Shown: positions 11,256-20,937 of the stretch, piece by piece
Numbering within the stretch: position 1 is the stretch's first letter
Layout of the letters: each line of letters begins with the position of its first letter
Assembly (NCBI RefSeq): GCF_004379255.2
Contig: NC_056040.1
Coordinates: 5,684,257-5,748,256 of the forward strand
Direction of reading: 5' to 3'
Length of the DNA stretch: 64,000 nucleotides
Origin: Salvia splendens
Lineage: Eukaryota > Streptophyta > Magnoliopsida > Lamiales > Lamiaceae
Position numbers and translations under genes: made by a program
The notes under the pieces: model-generated
Told to the model about the DNA's origin: nothing
The model's database searches: none
What the model saw: the letters and a program-made list of their open reading frames with translations, nothing else

Positions 11256-11339
11256 GGAATTGGAATCAGTGATCAAATTCAGATAGGATGTTTGATTTGG
11301 GAGTGAGAGAGAGGAATTGGATTATCATTGTGGGGTGTG

Positions 11340-11349
11340 GATATAAATA
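11340..11349 (-). promoter_or_regulatory. TATA box of the LUX-like gene
   Basis: Read on the minus strand, TTATTTATAT lies about 85-95 bp upstream of the start codon, a suitable distance for a short 5' leader. Confidence 0.55.
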
Positions 11350-11417
11350 AGTAGTTTTTGGGTGGAAAAAGTGCAATATCAGATTCCAAGTGGAGTGCCA
11401 CGCTGGACTCCTTCCTC

Positions 11418-11445
11418 AGATATTTGTTGATCCTCTAAAATATCT
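11418..11445 (-). promoter_or_regulatory. Paired evening elements upstream of LUX
   Basis: A full evening element AAAATATCT lies at 11437-11445, and its shorter inverse form AGATATTT (AAATATCT on the other strand) at 11418-11425, just upstream of the TATA box. A further AAATATCT is near 11516. CCA1/LHY-type Myb factors are known to repress evening genes, including LUX, through this motif. Confidence 0.65.
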
Positions 11446-11579
11446 CCGTCTCTAATCTCAATCAATTTCCAAATTCACCTTTTCCTTACTTCCTTTTATA
11501 GAAGAAAGAAGCCATAAATATCTATCTGGACGCTAGAGCAACGCACTGTTGCGGGCCCGACTTTTTATTGATACTGTAA

Positions 11580-12397
11580 GAGCATCCACAATAGGAATAG
11601 TCCAGCAATAGCCCAGCCAGCCTAGTCACAAACTCCTCCTGCTACATCATCAATACTAAAAATCCTCTTGTCACATCATAAATAGTCTAGCCATAGCCTA
11701 GCCACATCATAAATAGCTCAACCACATCAATAGTCGCATCACTCAAAATTATATAAAACAAATAATTAACAATCACACAAAATACGCAATTTAATTTACG
11801 AGACATATACGAGAAAATTCAATAATATTATTAAAATTTAAAAAGTACATTAATTAAAAAAATTACATAATTAACAAAAAAACTACTGCCGTGCAATCCT
11901 CCGCGCCCATAACTCTTCAATCACCGCTCGGCGGTGTACCACTGGGCGAGGTCGAGGTACCACCGGCTGAAAGGCCCTCTGCATCCATTAATCAATCTCA
12001 CGGTTCGTATAGGCCACTAGCGCTTCGTTCATTAAACGCTCGTACTCCTCAGCATCCCCACCACTACTACCACCGGCGTTACTCATTTCTAGGTGTTGAT
12101 CTTGTACAGAAATTAAGATAGAGAGAGTACTAGTTAAAACAAGTGGTGCGAATGAAAATGACGTGCAAAGCGCGTATATATAGTGTTTCAAAAAAAATAA
12201 AAAATCGCACTAGGCGGTGCGCTAGGCGATCCGGACGCTGCAATAGCGCCGAGCGGATCGCCCAGTGCACCGCCTAGCGCCAAGGGACCGCCGAGCGCTA
12301 GGCGGTTTTTAAATCCGGAAATGGCTGGGCGGTTGCAATAGACCGCCTAGCGCCAGCGCTCGGCTGGGCGGTGCGCTAGGCGCTATTGTGGATGCTC
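11580..12397 (-). mobile_element. H2: Harbinger deletion derivative, transposase type
   Basis: Ends GAGCATCCACAATAGG and CTATTGTGGATGCTC are inverted repeats, with TAA duplications at 11577-11579 and 12398-12400. The element lies inverted relative to H3 and shares both ends with it. Its promoter-proximal end is packed with GCGCTAGGCGGT / CCGCCTAGCGC motifs (12205-12385), and the other end with TAGCCCAGC-like motifs. The leader at about 12087-12190 is nearly identical to the H3 leader. Inside are only the first and last parts of a transposase. Confidence 0.85.
11883..12086 (-). pseudogene. Internally deleted Harbinger transposase in H2
   Basis: The ATG at 12084-12086 opens MSNAGGSSGGDAEEYERLMN, a start typical of one plant Harbinger nuclease subfamily. 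After about 32 codons the frame stops. In another frame the sequence then gives VIEELWARRIARQ and a stop at 11883, which looks like the transposase C-terminus. The catalytic middle is missing, so no active protein is possible. Confidence 0.65.
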
Positions 12398-13165
12398 TAA
12401 TAAATATCTATCTGTAATCTCGATCCAATTTTTTTAATATTCATTTTAATATATATCAAAATACACGAATCTAAACCTCTCTTTTCAACCTGAAAAAAAT
12501 ATATTATATATTATTTAATAATTGAGTAAAGTAAGAATAAAGTAAATAAATTAGTAGAGAGTAAAATATCTCCAAAATAAACAAAATGTTATCTGAAAAA
12601 AGTATTTTTACTTCGAACAATTTTTTTTTAATAAAAGAGGATCACAGAAACAGACATCACGATGACATGGCAGCCTAGTGAAAATCAGACATTAGTTGCA
12701 CTTTTTTTCTTAATAGAGAAACAACAATGATTCTTCATTATTCATTTGTTTTGTAACCATGCGATTCTAACGTACTACTGTTTCATGATCATGTAATTCG
12801 AACTCACAATTGTTACGTGACCATTGATTCAAACTCACGACCTATTGACTGAAAAAAAAACTATCTTACCAACAAAGATAGATTTCATCATCAGATACAT
12901 CATTTCTTTAATCATAAAAAGCATTTTTTTGGGGGGATTTTCTCTTTCTTAATATTATGGTAGAGTTTGGAGTAGATATATAAATCTTGAACGGAGTTTC
13001 CATCCATTCTGCTTATCATAAATCAAACGGATTTTACATCCATTCTGTTCATCTTAAATCAACTGACAACATTACCTTGAAATTCTAATTCCAGATTGAG
13101 AGATGCATTTTCCATGAAAAACGATATTTATTTCTTCAATACCACTCGTCTTTAGAAGCAGAATA
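12398..13165. other. AT-rich spacer
   Basis: No coding exon or repeat with clear ends. The right part is likely 3' UTR of the leftward DUF3527 gene. Confidence 0.4.
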
Positions 13166-15874
13166 TCAGACTCTAGCAACAGGGGAAATAGGAGGATTTG
13201 AGGCATATTTTGCAGCAACCTCCATGATTTTCGAGACACTGTTTTCGGTTTCTCCGACCACACTTGATGATAACAAGACTGATCCCCTGCTGTGCACAAC
13301 TGCAATAGCGATGGAGAATGCTTGTACCAGTTTGAGCGATGAATCAAACTCGATTGAGAAGATCCCTTCCTTGAATGGCGACAAGGTAAACATGGGTCGG
13401 TCGCCTTCTTCCTGCACAGAGCCAACATCAGATCTCAATTGAAACTGAATGACAAGTAAATACAGCTGGGCATGCAGATTTACCTGAGAGAACAGCTTCA
13501 CAGCACTTGAATGGTGGGATTTGATTGAGCTGAATCTCTGACTTGACTTATTTCTGCCAGCAAGAACTGTTAGTTGACAGCCCAAATCCCAGCCTCCGCA
13601 GTCGCATGATCCTCCCGATTTCCATCTTTTGATCAGCGTTGAAGGTTCTCCTTTGCTAGGCACCCCATGATGACCGCCAGGAAGGATGACCGTTGTGCTA
13701 AAAGGGCCATCACTTCCAGATTCATTCCCTGAATTTGAACGGTGTATGCTTCGTTGAAATGGCTCTTTCAAGCCTCCAGTTGACTGGGTTAACTGTTCAC
13801 AGACCCTTTCTGGATTCTTTAACACAATAGCAGCAAGCTCGTCGCATGGCAAACAGTCTGCCATCTGATCTGCCTCTCGCGACCCCACAGCCAACAGAAC
13901 AAACTCTTTTCCACTAGATTTATCGTGTCTAGTCCCAGTTGCATCAGTGTCCACAATGTCAGATACCTTCATCTGTGCGACAATGTTTGATACAACACCA
14001 TGGTTATTGTCTTTGCTTCCTTGGTTGATCCACTGAGCATGTTTTTTCTTAGTTTCACGGAAAGAGAAGAATGTATAGATCCATCCGCACATATTCTCCT
14101 TTGAGCTTAATTCTTTAACCTTTGCTGCTAAAATATCACGGCAATTATCAACTGTAAATGTGAACAGAGGAAGACCGTTTGTTACAGCTATTTGCAGAAA
14201 AGCTTGCATTGGTGATGCTCCGTTCGTCCGCGTACAACGTGATCTATCATCCTTGCTGAAACAGTTAATATCTACCGTTTCTTTAACTGATAGCAAAGAT
14301 GGAGATTCTCTTTGGCCACCCGACGACTTCAAGCTCCTGTCCCTTGCTGATGGATTTCTCTCACATGATCGAGCAAACTTACAAGATTCAACACCCTTTG
14401 GCTTCATTAAGGGCTCCAGTAGCCTTCTCAGCGGACTAGATCTGGCTCTACTATTAGCATTTGATTTTTCACCAGAATGATCTGAGCAAGCTGAAGTGGA
14501 AGTTGCCTTTGAATCAGGTAAATTTATAACTTGTTTTGGTATATCTGAGGAGTTTGAGTTGGAACTCCTGCCAACTCTACTGATGCCAAAGCTGAATTTT
14601 CGAGTTGGTGAGGGATTCCTGACCTTGGTTGATTCCAAGCCATCAACTTTCATCTGGAGAATTTCAACTTGAGCTAAGTTTCTTGGCTTTGAGTCCGAGT
14701 TCTTCTTTTCCAGATTCTTCCTTCTAGCAGGACTTATTGACACACTTTGAGTAAACGGGATTGTTTTTTCTTCACCAGACAAGGAGTTGAGGGGCCTTAC
14801 TTCTGTGAAAGATTTCTCTACTTGTGAGTCCCTTGTCTTGCCTTGTTCACTGAAAACGGAGTAGAACCGGTTATTTTTAGATCTCAAATCATTATGGGCG
14901 ACCTTCGCGTCAGGTCCTGCATGAAACTGATTTTCTTCCAGCAATCGGTTTCTGTTGCCTTCAGATGAATCAGATTGATGACATGCAGCAAAATATCTCT
15001 GTCCTGGATCATTTGTTGACTTGGGGACTGTTGTTTTGCATCTTCCAGAGAAATCAACACTGCTGATGGCAGAACTGGGAACCTGCTCTTTGGCTTTTGA
15101 AGCTTCCCCTTTCCGAAGGGTGCCATTCCCTTTAGAACCAGATATGATGCTATCTGTTTCAGAAGGCCGCGATCTGATCTTAGTAACTTTTGGCAGGGAA
15201 AGGTCTAGGCTTCTGCTATCTTTTTGCCTGTTCGTACTATCCTGTTTAGAAGACTGAGTTGCTTGCAACAAATCCTGCTGCAGCTGTAAGAGATCATTTG
15301 AGTCATTCCTGCGCTTGGGGAGTTCCCCTCCACGCCCAGCAAGTAGCTCTGAGCCACTTGAACGGACTCCAGTTGAAGATGAGGGACGAATTAGTTCACG
15401 ATGGTGATGAGACAAAGTGGTATCCCTGCTAGGACGGGACGATGACACATTGGAGGGGATATATGATGAAGAGGTACTACTGGAAGGTGAAGGTTTGGCA
15501 TTTATACCAAAGACATCAGCATTGTTATGCTGCCACTTCTCTAGTTGACTCCAATCAAGGACCCCAATGTTGAATGCTTTCTCCGGATTTTCTCCCCTCT
15601 CCAAATAACTAGGTAAACATGACATGTACCTAACAACTTCTTCACGTTTGCATAACTTTGTCTCGCCATGTTTCTTCTGATGAACTTTAGATTTTTCTAC
15701 ATCCTTCACAACTTGTGGATGTAGACCATCCTCGTATTCCTCCAAGTTCAAAATGGATCCCAGTTTCGTCCTCTGTTTCATTTGGGGTGACAAACCAATA
15801 TTTACTTTACTTGATTTTGAATCATATGACTCACCACAATTTGAATGAAATCCCTTGTTGCTCCTAGCATGCAT
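13166..15874 (-). CDS. DUF3527 domain protein
   Basis: Large plant-specific protein of unknown biochemical role. DUF3527 blocks occur in the C-terminal half: SSPLRRLLEPLMKPKG, then MQAFLQIAVTNGLPLFTFTV, IYTFFSFRETKKK, NIVAQMKVSDI, LPCDELAAIVLKNPE, and the Cys-rich WKSGGSCDCGGWDLGCQLTV. The N-terminal half is Ser/Lys-rich and probably disordered. The start is the ATG at 15872-15874 (MHARSNKGF), which follows a likely 5' UTR splice acceptor (ACATAG). An intron is inferred at 13412-13483 (donor CAG|GTAAAT, acceptor TGTGCAG). Removing it joins KLFSQ to EEGDRPMFTLSPFKEG, as in the family. This 72-nt intron has no in-frame stop, so the frame runs through it. Spliced length is about 878 residues. 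A shorter 39-nt alternative ending at ATTCAG is too small for a plant intron. Confidence 0.85.
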   Translation of the reverse strand: MHARSNKGFHSNCGESYDSKSSKVNIGLSPQMKQRTKLGSILNLEEYEDGLHPQVVKDVEKSKVHQKKHGETKLCKREEVVRYMSCLPSYLERGENPEKAFNIGVLDWSQLEKWQHNNADVFGINAKPSPSSSTSSSYIPSNVSSSRPSRDTTLSHHHRELIRPSSSTGVRSSGSELLAGRGGELPKRRNDSNDLLQLQQDLLQATQSSKQDSTNRQKDSRSLDLSLPKVTKIRSRPSETDSIISGSKGNGTLRKGEASKAKEQVPSSAISSVDFSGRCKTTVPKSTNDPGQRYFAACHQSDSSEGNRNRLLEENQFHAGPDAKVAHNDLRSKNNRFYSVFSEQGKTRDSQVEKSFTEVRPLNSLSGEEKTIPFTQSVSISPARRKNLEKKNSDSKPRNLAQVEILQMKVDGLESTKVRNPSPTRKFSFGISRVGRSSNSNSSDIPKQVINLPDSKATSTSACSDHSGEKSNANSRARSSPLRRLLEPLMKPKGVESCKFARSCERNPSARDRSLKSSGGQRESPSLLSVKETVDINCFSKDDRSRCTRTNGASPMQAFLQIAVTNGLPLFTFTVDNCRDILAAKVKELSSKENMCGWIYTFFSFRETKKKHAQWINQGSKDNNHGVVSNIVAQMKVSDIVDTDATGTRHDKSSGKEFVLLAVGSREADQMADCLPCDELAAIVLKNPERVCEQLTQSTGGLKEPFQRSIHRSNSGNESGSDGPFSTTVILPGGHHGVPSKGEPSTLIKRWKSGGSCDCGGWDLGCQLTVLAGRNKSSQRFSSIKSHHSSAVKLFSQVNLHAQLYLLVIQFQLRSDVGSVQEEGDRPMFTLSPFKEGIFSIEFDSSLKLVQAFSIAIAVVHSRGSVLLSSSVVGETENSVSKIMEVAAKYASNPPISPVARV

Positions 15875-17911
15875 TGATGCCTATGTTAATGGAGACTTAT
15901 GGATGACAAAAACTTTGTCGAGCAATTGGCATCAGCTGTCAAGAAAAAGTGAACCCTTAAATTGTTTATTAAAGAAACATAGATTAAAATAGCCAGAAAT
16001 AACAGTAAGCAAATCCATTCCAGCAGTAAATCCATACAAAGAGATAGAGACGTACCTACAATGTACAGTTATTTTTCAGATAAGCATGTAAATAGAAGTT
16101 AGTTTCTGGGGTTAAATGCCAAATTAAACTTTTTGGTAAGTTTAGAGTACACAAATTTAAATATTATTAGTCAGAGATTAAAGAACTAAAATATATTTCC
16201 CACCTCTAAATGATATGCTTACTACCATATTTTGCAAATCCTAACTCTTCAACATTCACTGTATTTGGAAATGAGAAATATCACTCGGTACATCATTTTT
16301 ATTAATGTATATACAACAACTAAGAATTACACTGTGTGAGCATTTGCATCACCTTAGAGCTCAGAAGCTTGCCACATTGCTTGTGCTGTCAACGGGATGC
16401 ATTTCTTTTAAGAACTCAACTTTTCCATTAAATAATTAACAGTTCTTTTTTTACTTTCAGTTAAGTTCACAACACAGAATGTAGAAATAACTTGAATACC
16501 AACAACCAATGTTTTGCATACGTTCAAAATTACTGGTAAACATGGACATACCTCTCTCAGCAACATGATAGCATCCATTTGTTAGCCTACACCGAACTTC
16601 TCTTGAATATAACAAAGTGATCCGTGATGAGTTCCTTACAGCTTGGCAGAGGGGAGAAAAGACACAGCTCCAAATGACTGCTAGGATCAGAGCCCCCTTC
16701 TTCCTGAGCATGAGCAGCCGCTATCAACCTGCACAAACCACAGAGATCAAACAAATCATGAACACGATATGTGGCCCAGTTCCCTCATTTTCAAAAAAAC
16801 CAACATCAAGCAAAGACTCACTAGTTAACTATAAAATCGCCCACCTTGCCAAATCATTTGACATATAAAACAGCGAGAAGACAGCTCAGGCAGCAAAGAA
16901 AATGATTCTAAAAAGAAAGAATCCAAAAATGATGACTGAAAGTGGTCCTAAAGTACTCACAAAGTCTCAAGACTGACGATTGCCGAGGATAAGGGTAAAC
17001 GGTCTCACTCCTTCAAGATTTACAGTTTTTCTTTTTCAAAATGAAAAAACCATAGCAAATTCATAGATTCCCCAAATCCCAATTTCAAAAAAATTGACAT
17101 TCGAGTTGACAATTAACATTGGTTGAGGTAAAAGAAAAACCAGAGCCATCTAAAAGCGCTAAAATGAGCTGCTTTTTAGCTTTAATCCGCTCCAAACTTT
17201 AATTATTTTTTATCCCTACCAACTGACCAACCCACGCACGCACAAATTCAAATAAATTAAACAAGAGACCGGCGCCTTCTGCATCTAGACCAGTTGGAGA
17301 GAGTTCGAAAACACATCACTGAACTGGATTTGCTTGACAAATCAGAAATCGAATTCCTCAATGAAAAAGGAAATGTGACCTAACAGGAATTGAAAAACAA
17401 GCTAACTCACTAAAAAATGGACAAAATTCGCAATAATAGTTTATCCTTTTGGGAAAAGTAAAGTGGCATTACCCAAGTTTGCAACAAAAGTAGGAGGTGT
17501 CGGTGTGAAAGCGATCGCAGTAAAGGTCGGAATCCGATGATTCAAAGACGGAGTGAATAATGCAGAATCAGAGAGAGGAAATGGAAGAGGTGGATTCGGA
17601 TTCGGAAGAGCGGGGGTAGTTTTTCTAGGTCTGGAGATGGATGAAATCGGACGGCTGAGAATGGAGGAGGGAAACGCGGGAGGTCACATCCGGCGGGGTC
17701 CGCAGCTCAGAGTAGCTTTCTCCAATTGTTAGATTATTATTGCAATTATTAATTCTATTTATTACAATTATTATTACAATTATTATTATACTAATAATAC
17801 TGCAAAGCAGCTCACCGCTTTCAATTCATCATGATCCGACTCATTCTATTCTTATTTTCCTGCACCAAAATCGAGATGCATTTACAAACTTTACAAAAAT
17901 TGGATTAATAA
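15875..17911. other. 5' UTR, UTR introns and promoter of the DUF3527 gene
   Basis: No coding exon is supported. Splice-like sites near 15880 and the CT/GA-rich, GC-richer part at 17480-17700 suggest that transcription of the leftward DUF3527 gene starts near 17500-17650 and that its leader is spliced. Confidence 0.45.
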
Positions 17912-19369
17912 GACCATCCACAATGCCGCCCAGCCGAGCGCCAGCGCTGGGCGGTTCACTGGGCGGTCTATTGCAGTCGCCCAGCGGGCGAATGGAGAGA
18001 GAAACCGCGCAGCGCTGGGCGGTCGCGTGGCGCTGGGCGGTCCGCTCGGCGCTATTGCAGCTCCCGGATCGCCCAGCGCACCGCCTAGCGCGAAATTTAA
18101 TTTTTTTTTCCGAAACATTATATATACGCGTTTTGCTCGTCATTTTCATTCGCACCACTTATTTTAACGAGTACTCTCTCTATCTTAATTTCTGTACAAG
18201 ATCAACAAGGGAAATGGATCTTAACAACGAGCCTAGTTCCGGGAGTAGCGGGTCACAAACTCCGTCGATCCCCGTGGGAAGTGAATGGGGTCAGATGCCC
18301 GGGTACTACAACATGTACCCGTGGCAGCAGATGTATTCCGGGATGCCAACGGGGGGAGTCCGCCAGGGGGGTTTCCGGCGGTACAGGGGTGGGCACCACC
18401 GGGATGGGCACCCGGGATGCAGATGATGCCCGGGGGGGTACCGCCGACACAGGGGACTCCGAGGGTAGTACCGGCTACACAGTGGACTTATGGGGGGTCC
18501 CCGGCGACGGCGGGGGATGTCTATCGCCCCAGTTTAGATTTTTCGACTGGTTCATCGCACACATCGACCCAAACGCCCTTGGGGTTTGATAGTTTCTCCT
18601 TAGATGACTTGGTGTTTGATACTCCCGGAGCTCCGAAAACTCTCGTTGAAGGGGGAGGGGCAGAGCGGGTGCGTGGCGCCCCCGCGAAGAAGGGCAAGAA
18701 GAAGGTCGGCGAGTCGTCGCAGCCGGGTGAGGAGGAGGTACGGAGGAGGTGGATGGACGAGGAGAACGCCGGGGCTTCCCAGGAGGTCCAGTCGGCATCC
18801 CCCTCTTGGCCAATCCACCGAGGATCTCAAATTCTTCGCTCGCGCCCAAACGCGCGCTCAGTTGATCAAGACGATGGCCGAATGGCGGGTGGCGACGGAT
18901 CCCGTGGAGAAGAGCGTGCTTCAAACCTTGCTCATGAGCCTGCAGGACGAGTTGGAGGCGGCACAGAGGGAGACCGGCGGTGGCGGCGGCGGCAATGGTG
19001 GCGACAGCGACGGAGGCGGCGACGACGGAGACGAGGAGTGAATTGGCACTCCTTTTTATTATTGTATTTTTTTAAAATTAATGTATTTTTTTAAATTATT
19101 GTACTTTTTTGAATTTTAATATTATTATTAAACTTTTCCCGTATATGTCTCGTAAATTAAATTTCGTATATTGTGTGATTGTTAATTATTTCATTTTGTA
19201 TATATTTGTTAATAGTGCTGTGGATATTATGTGGCTAGGCTATGGCTGGGCTATTGCTGGGCTATTTGCTTGTTTTGATGATGTGACAGGAGGATTTTTA
19301 GTGTTGATGATGTGGCAGTGGCTAGGCTATGGTTGGGCTATTGCTGGGCTATTCCTATTGTGGATGGTC
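17912..19369 (+). mobile_element. H3: Harbinger element, ORF1-only
   Basis: Ends GACCATCCACAAT and ATTGTGGATGGTC, with TAA on both sides (17909-17911 and 19370-19372). The left end holds many GCGCTGGGCGGT / CCGCCCAGCGC repeats (17925-18095). The right end holds repeats of the type GGCTATTGCTGGGCTATT. The leader at about 18113-18213 matches that of H2. It carries a broken ORF1 and no transposase. Confidence 0.85.
18214..19041 (+). pseudogene. Harbinger ORF1 in H3, frameshifted, DNA-binding core lost
   Basis: Starts MDLNNEPSSGSSGSQTPSIP in frame 1. It shifts near the G-run at 18352-18372 into a frame giving FPAVQGWAPPGWAPGMQ and FDSFSLDDLVFDTPG. It returns to the first frame between about 18730 and 18830 for STEDLKFFARAQTRAQLIK and LQTLLMSLQDELEAAQR, ending in a Gly/Asp-rich tail. 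The central Myb/trihelix block found in ORF1 relatives (as in H6) is not recognisable and appears deleted. The two indels compensate each other in frame. It is not expected to bind DNA. Confidence 0.75.
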
Positions 19370-19610
19370 TAAATTCAAACATTTTCACTTGCGCTGGTCA
19401 ACATGTTTTTCCATTTCCCTTTTTTTAGTGTAATAAAATATGGGGATAATGACTAGTAAAGTGTTTATTCACTAATTTAAATTGGAAAAAAAAATAATAC
19501 TACTATTTAAATTATTCATGTTCTAAGTAAAACGTGATACTTATATAGAGCTTTTATAAAAAAAATACCGTAACATGTTGGAATGATAATCATTGACCCA
19601 TAATTCATTA

Positions 19611-20717
19611 GAGCATTCACAATGAGGCGCCCTATGCTCCGCCACATCAGCATTCTATCCTCCTACCATTTCACCTGCAGTGGGGTGCCCTAAAGTCCGT
19701 CCTATAGTTTTCATTACTATTTTGTTAATTAATTTTTTATGTTTTCAAATATGTCATGCAAAATTATAAAAAATGCTACGATTAAAGGCAAATCCTACAT
19801 CACTAATTAAAAAAATTTACAAGAGAAATAAAAAACAAGTTCATTAAATCCTACATTACTAATCCTTCATTCCCAGCTTGCGGCGCAGATCATCGATCAT
19901 CCATTTGAGGTGCTCGGCTTTGCCCGGGTCCTCGCACTGTATGAGGGCGTGGTGCGTGTCTAACAACGTCATCCGGTTGGCGGCCGCCACCAACTCCGCG
20001 TAGGCATGTCCTGCAGCCGAAGTCGGGGTCGGGGTCGCGATCGGGGTCGGGGCCGCGGCCTGTGAGGATGTAGCCTTCGCCTTGCCTTTGTTCTTGGCGG
20101 CCTTGACGCCAATGGGATGCCGGGAGGACATCGGTGTGCCGGAACTCTCATCCTCGTACATCGGCTGGTTGAGGTCCATCGGAGGTGCGCCGATGTCGCT
20201 GCTCGTATAATCACCGACGGCAGTGTTCTTCGTCCTCTTCGCCGCAGCCGATAGGGGCATAATTCCTCCTTGGAGCTTCTGCTTATCCTTCAAGAGGAGC
20301 CAAGAGTTGTAATGCTTGAAATCGTCGTACAATGAAATGTACGACGCAAGCACCGGTGTTGGAGTCAAAGGGCCGGTATTCATCAGGGTCTGTACCCGGC
20401 CACCGTGCACCACCACTGAACATCGGACTATTCGGACTTGGGTAATCACCGGGATTCAATTTTAGTGTATGGAAGAGTGAGAATGGAAGAATGGAGTGAA
20501 TGGAAGAGTGAAGTTGGGGTGTATATATATAATAAATTTTGAGGAATTAAAAAAAAAAAGAAAACTCGTTGCATCGTCCACGTGACCCGCAGTGGGGCGG
20601 ACGATGCGTGGTCGAAGCCCTATCGTCCACGGATGAAGCATAGGGCGCGAACGATGGATGTGCCATCGTCTGCATGGCTACAGTGGCTGACGATACTCCG
20701 CCCCACTGTGGATGCCA
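19611..20717 (-). mobile_element. H4: Harbinger-type element with ORF1 remnant
   Basis: Starts GAGCATTCACAATGAGGCG and ends CCCCACTGTGGATGCCA. The internal parts of these ends pair, and the outermost bases have diverged. TTA lies on both sides (19608-19610 and 20718-20720). The right end has repeated CATCGTCC / GGACGATG motifs. It carries a remnant of ORF1 only. Confidence 0.75.
19859..20455 (-). pseudogene. Harbinger ORF1 remnant in H4
   Basis: The open stretch ends KAEHLKWMIDDLRRKLGMKD and contains HYNSWLLLKDKQKLQGGIM and APPMDLNQPMYEDESSGTP, typical of the NAM-associated C-terminal part of ORF1. The N-terminus is in another frame, reading PGDYPSPNSPMFSGGARWPG from about 20452 leftward, and has lost its ATG. 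The DNA-binding middle is missing. Confidence 0.7.
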
Positions 20718-20937
20718 TTAGGAGTAGTTTTCAATCCTTAAATACAGTCCCCCACTCGATGAATTAATAAATAATTGCCCTATTACTTTTCAAATGGATT
20801 TTAAAATACTGTTTGTGTATTTTATCTGAAACAATAGTTTCAATTTTATCGTGATTTTCAATTATTTGATTTGATTTGATGAATTATGATTGAAATATTA
20901 ATTCATTGTTTGAGATGGTAACTATTAGAGTGTCCAC

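Noticed and set aside
10558..11286. Several open frames of 80-200 codons over the LUX-like gene
   Set aside because: They are alternative frames of the GC-rich LUX N-terminus and have Arg/Gly/Pro-rich low-complexity products.
13445..13483. A 39-nt intron in the DUF3527 gene (GTAAAT to ATTCAG)
   Set aside because: Too short for plant splicing. The 72-nt version ending at TGTGCAG restores the family sequence better.
16457..16711. 84-codon open frame in the DUF3527 leader region
   Set aside because: No recognisable domain; probably chance sequence in 5' UTR introns. An upstream ORF in the leader cannot be excluded, but nothing supports it.
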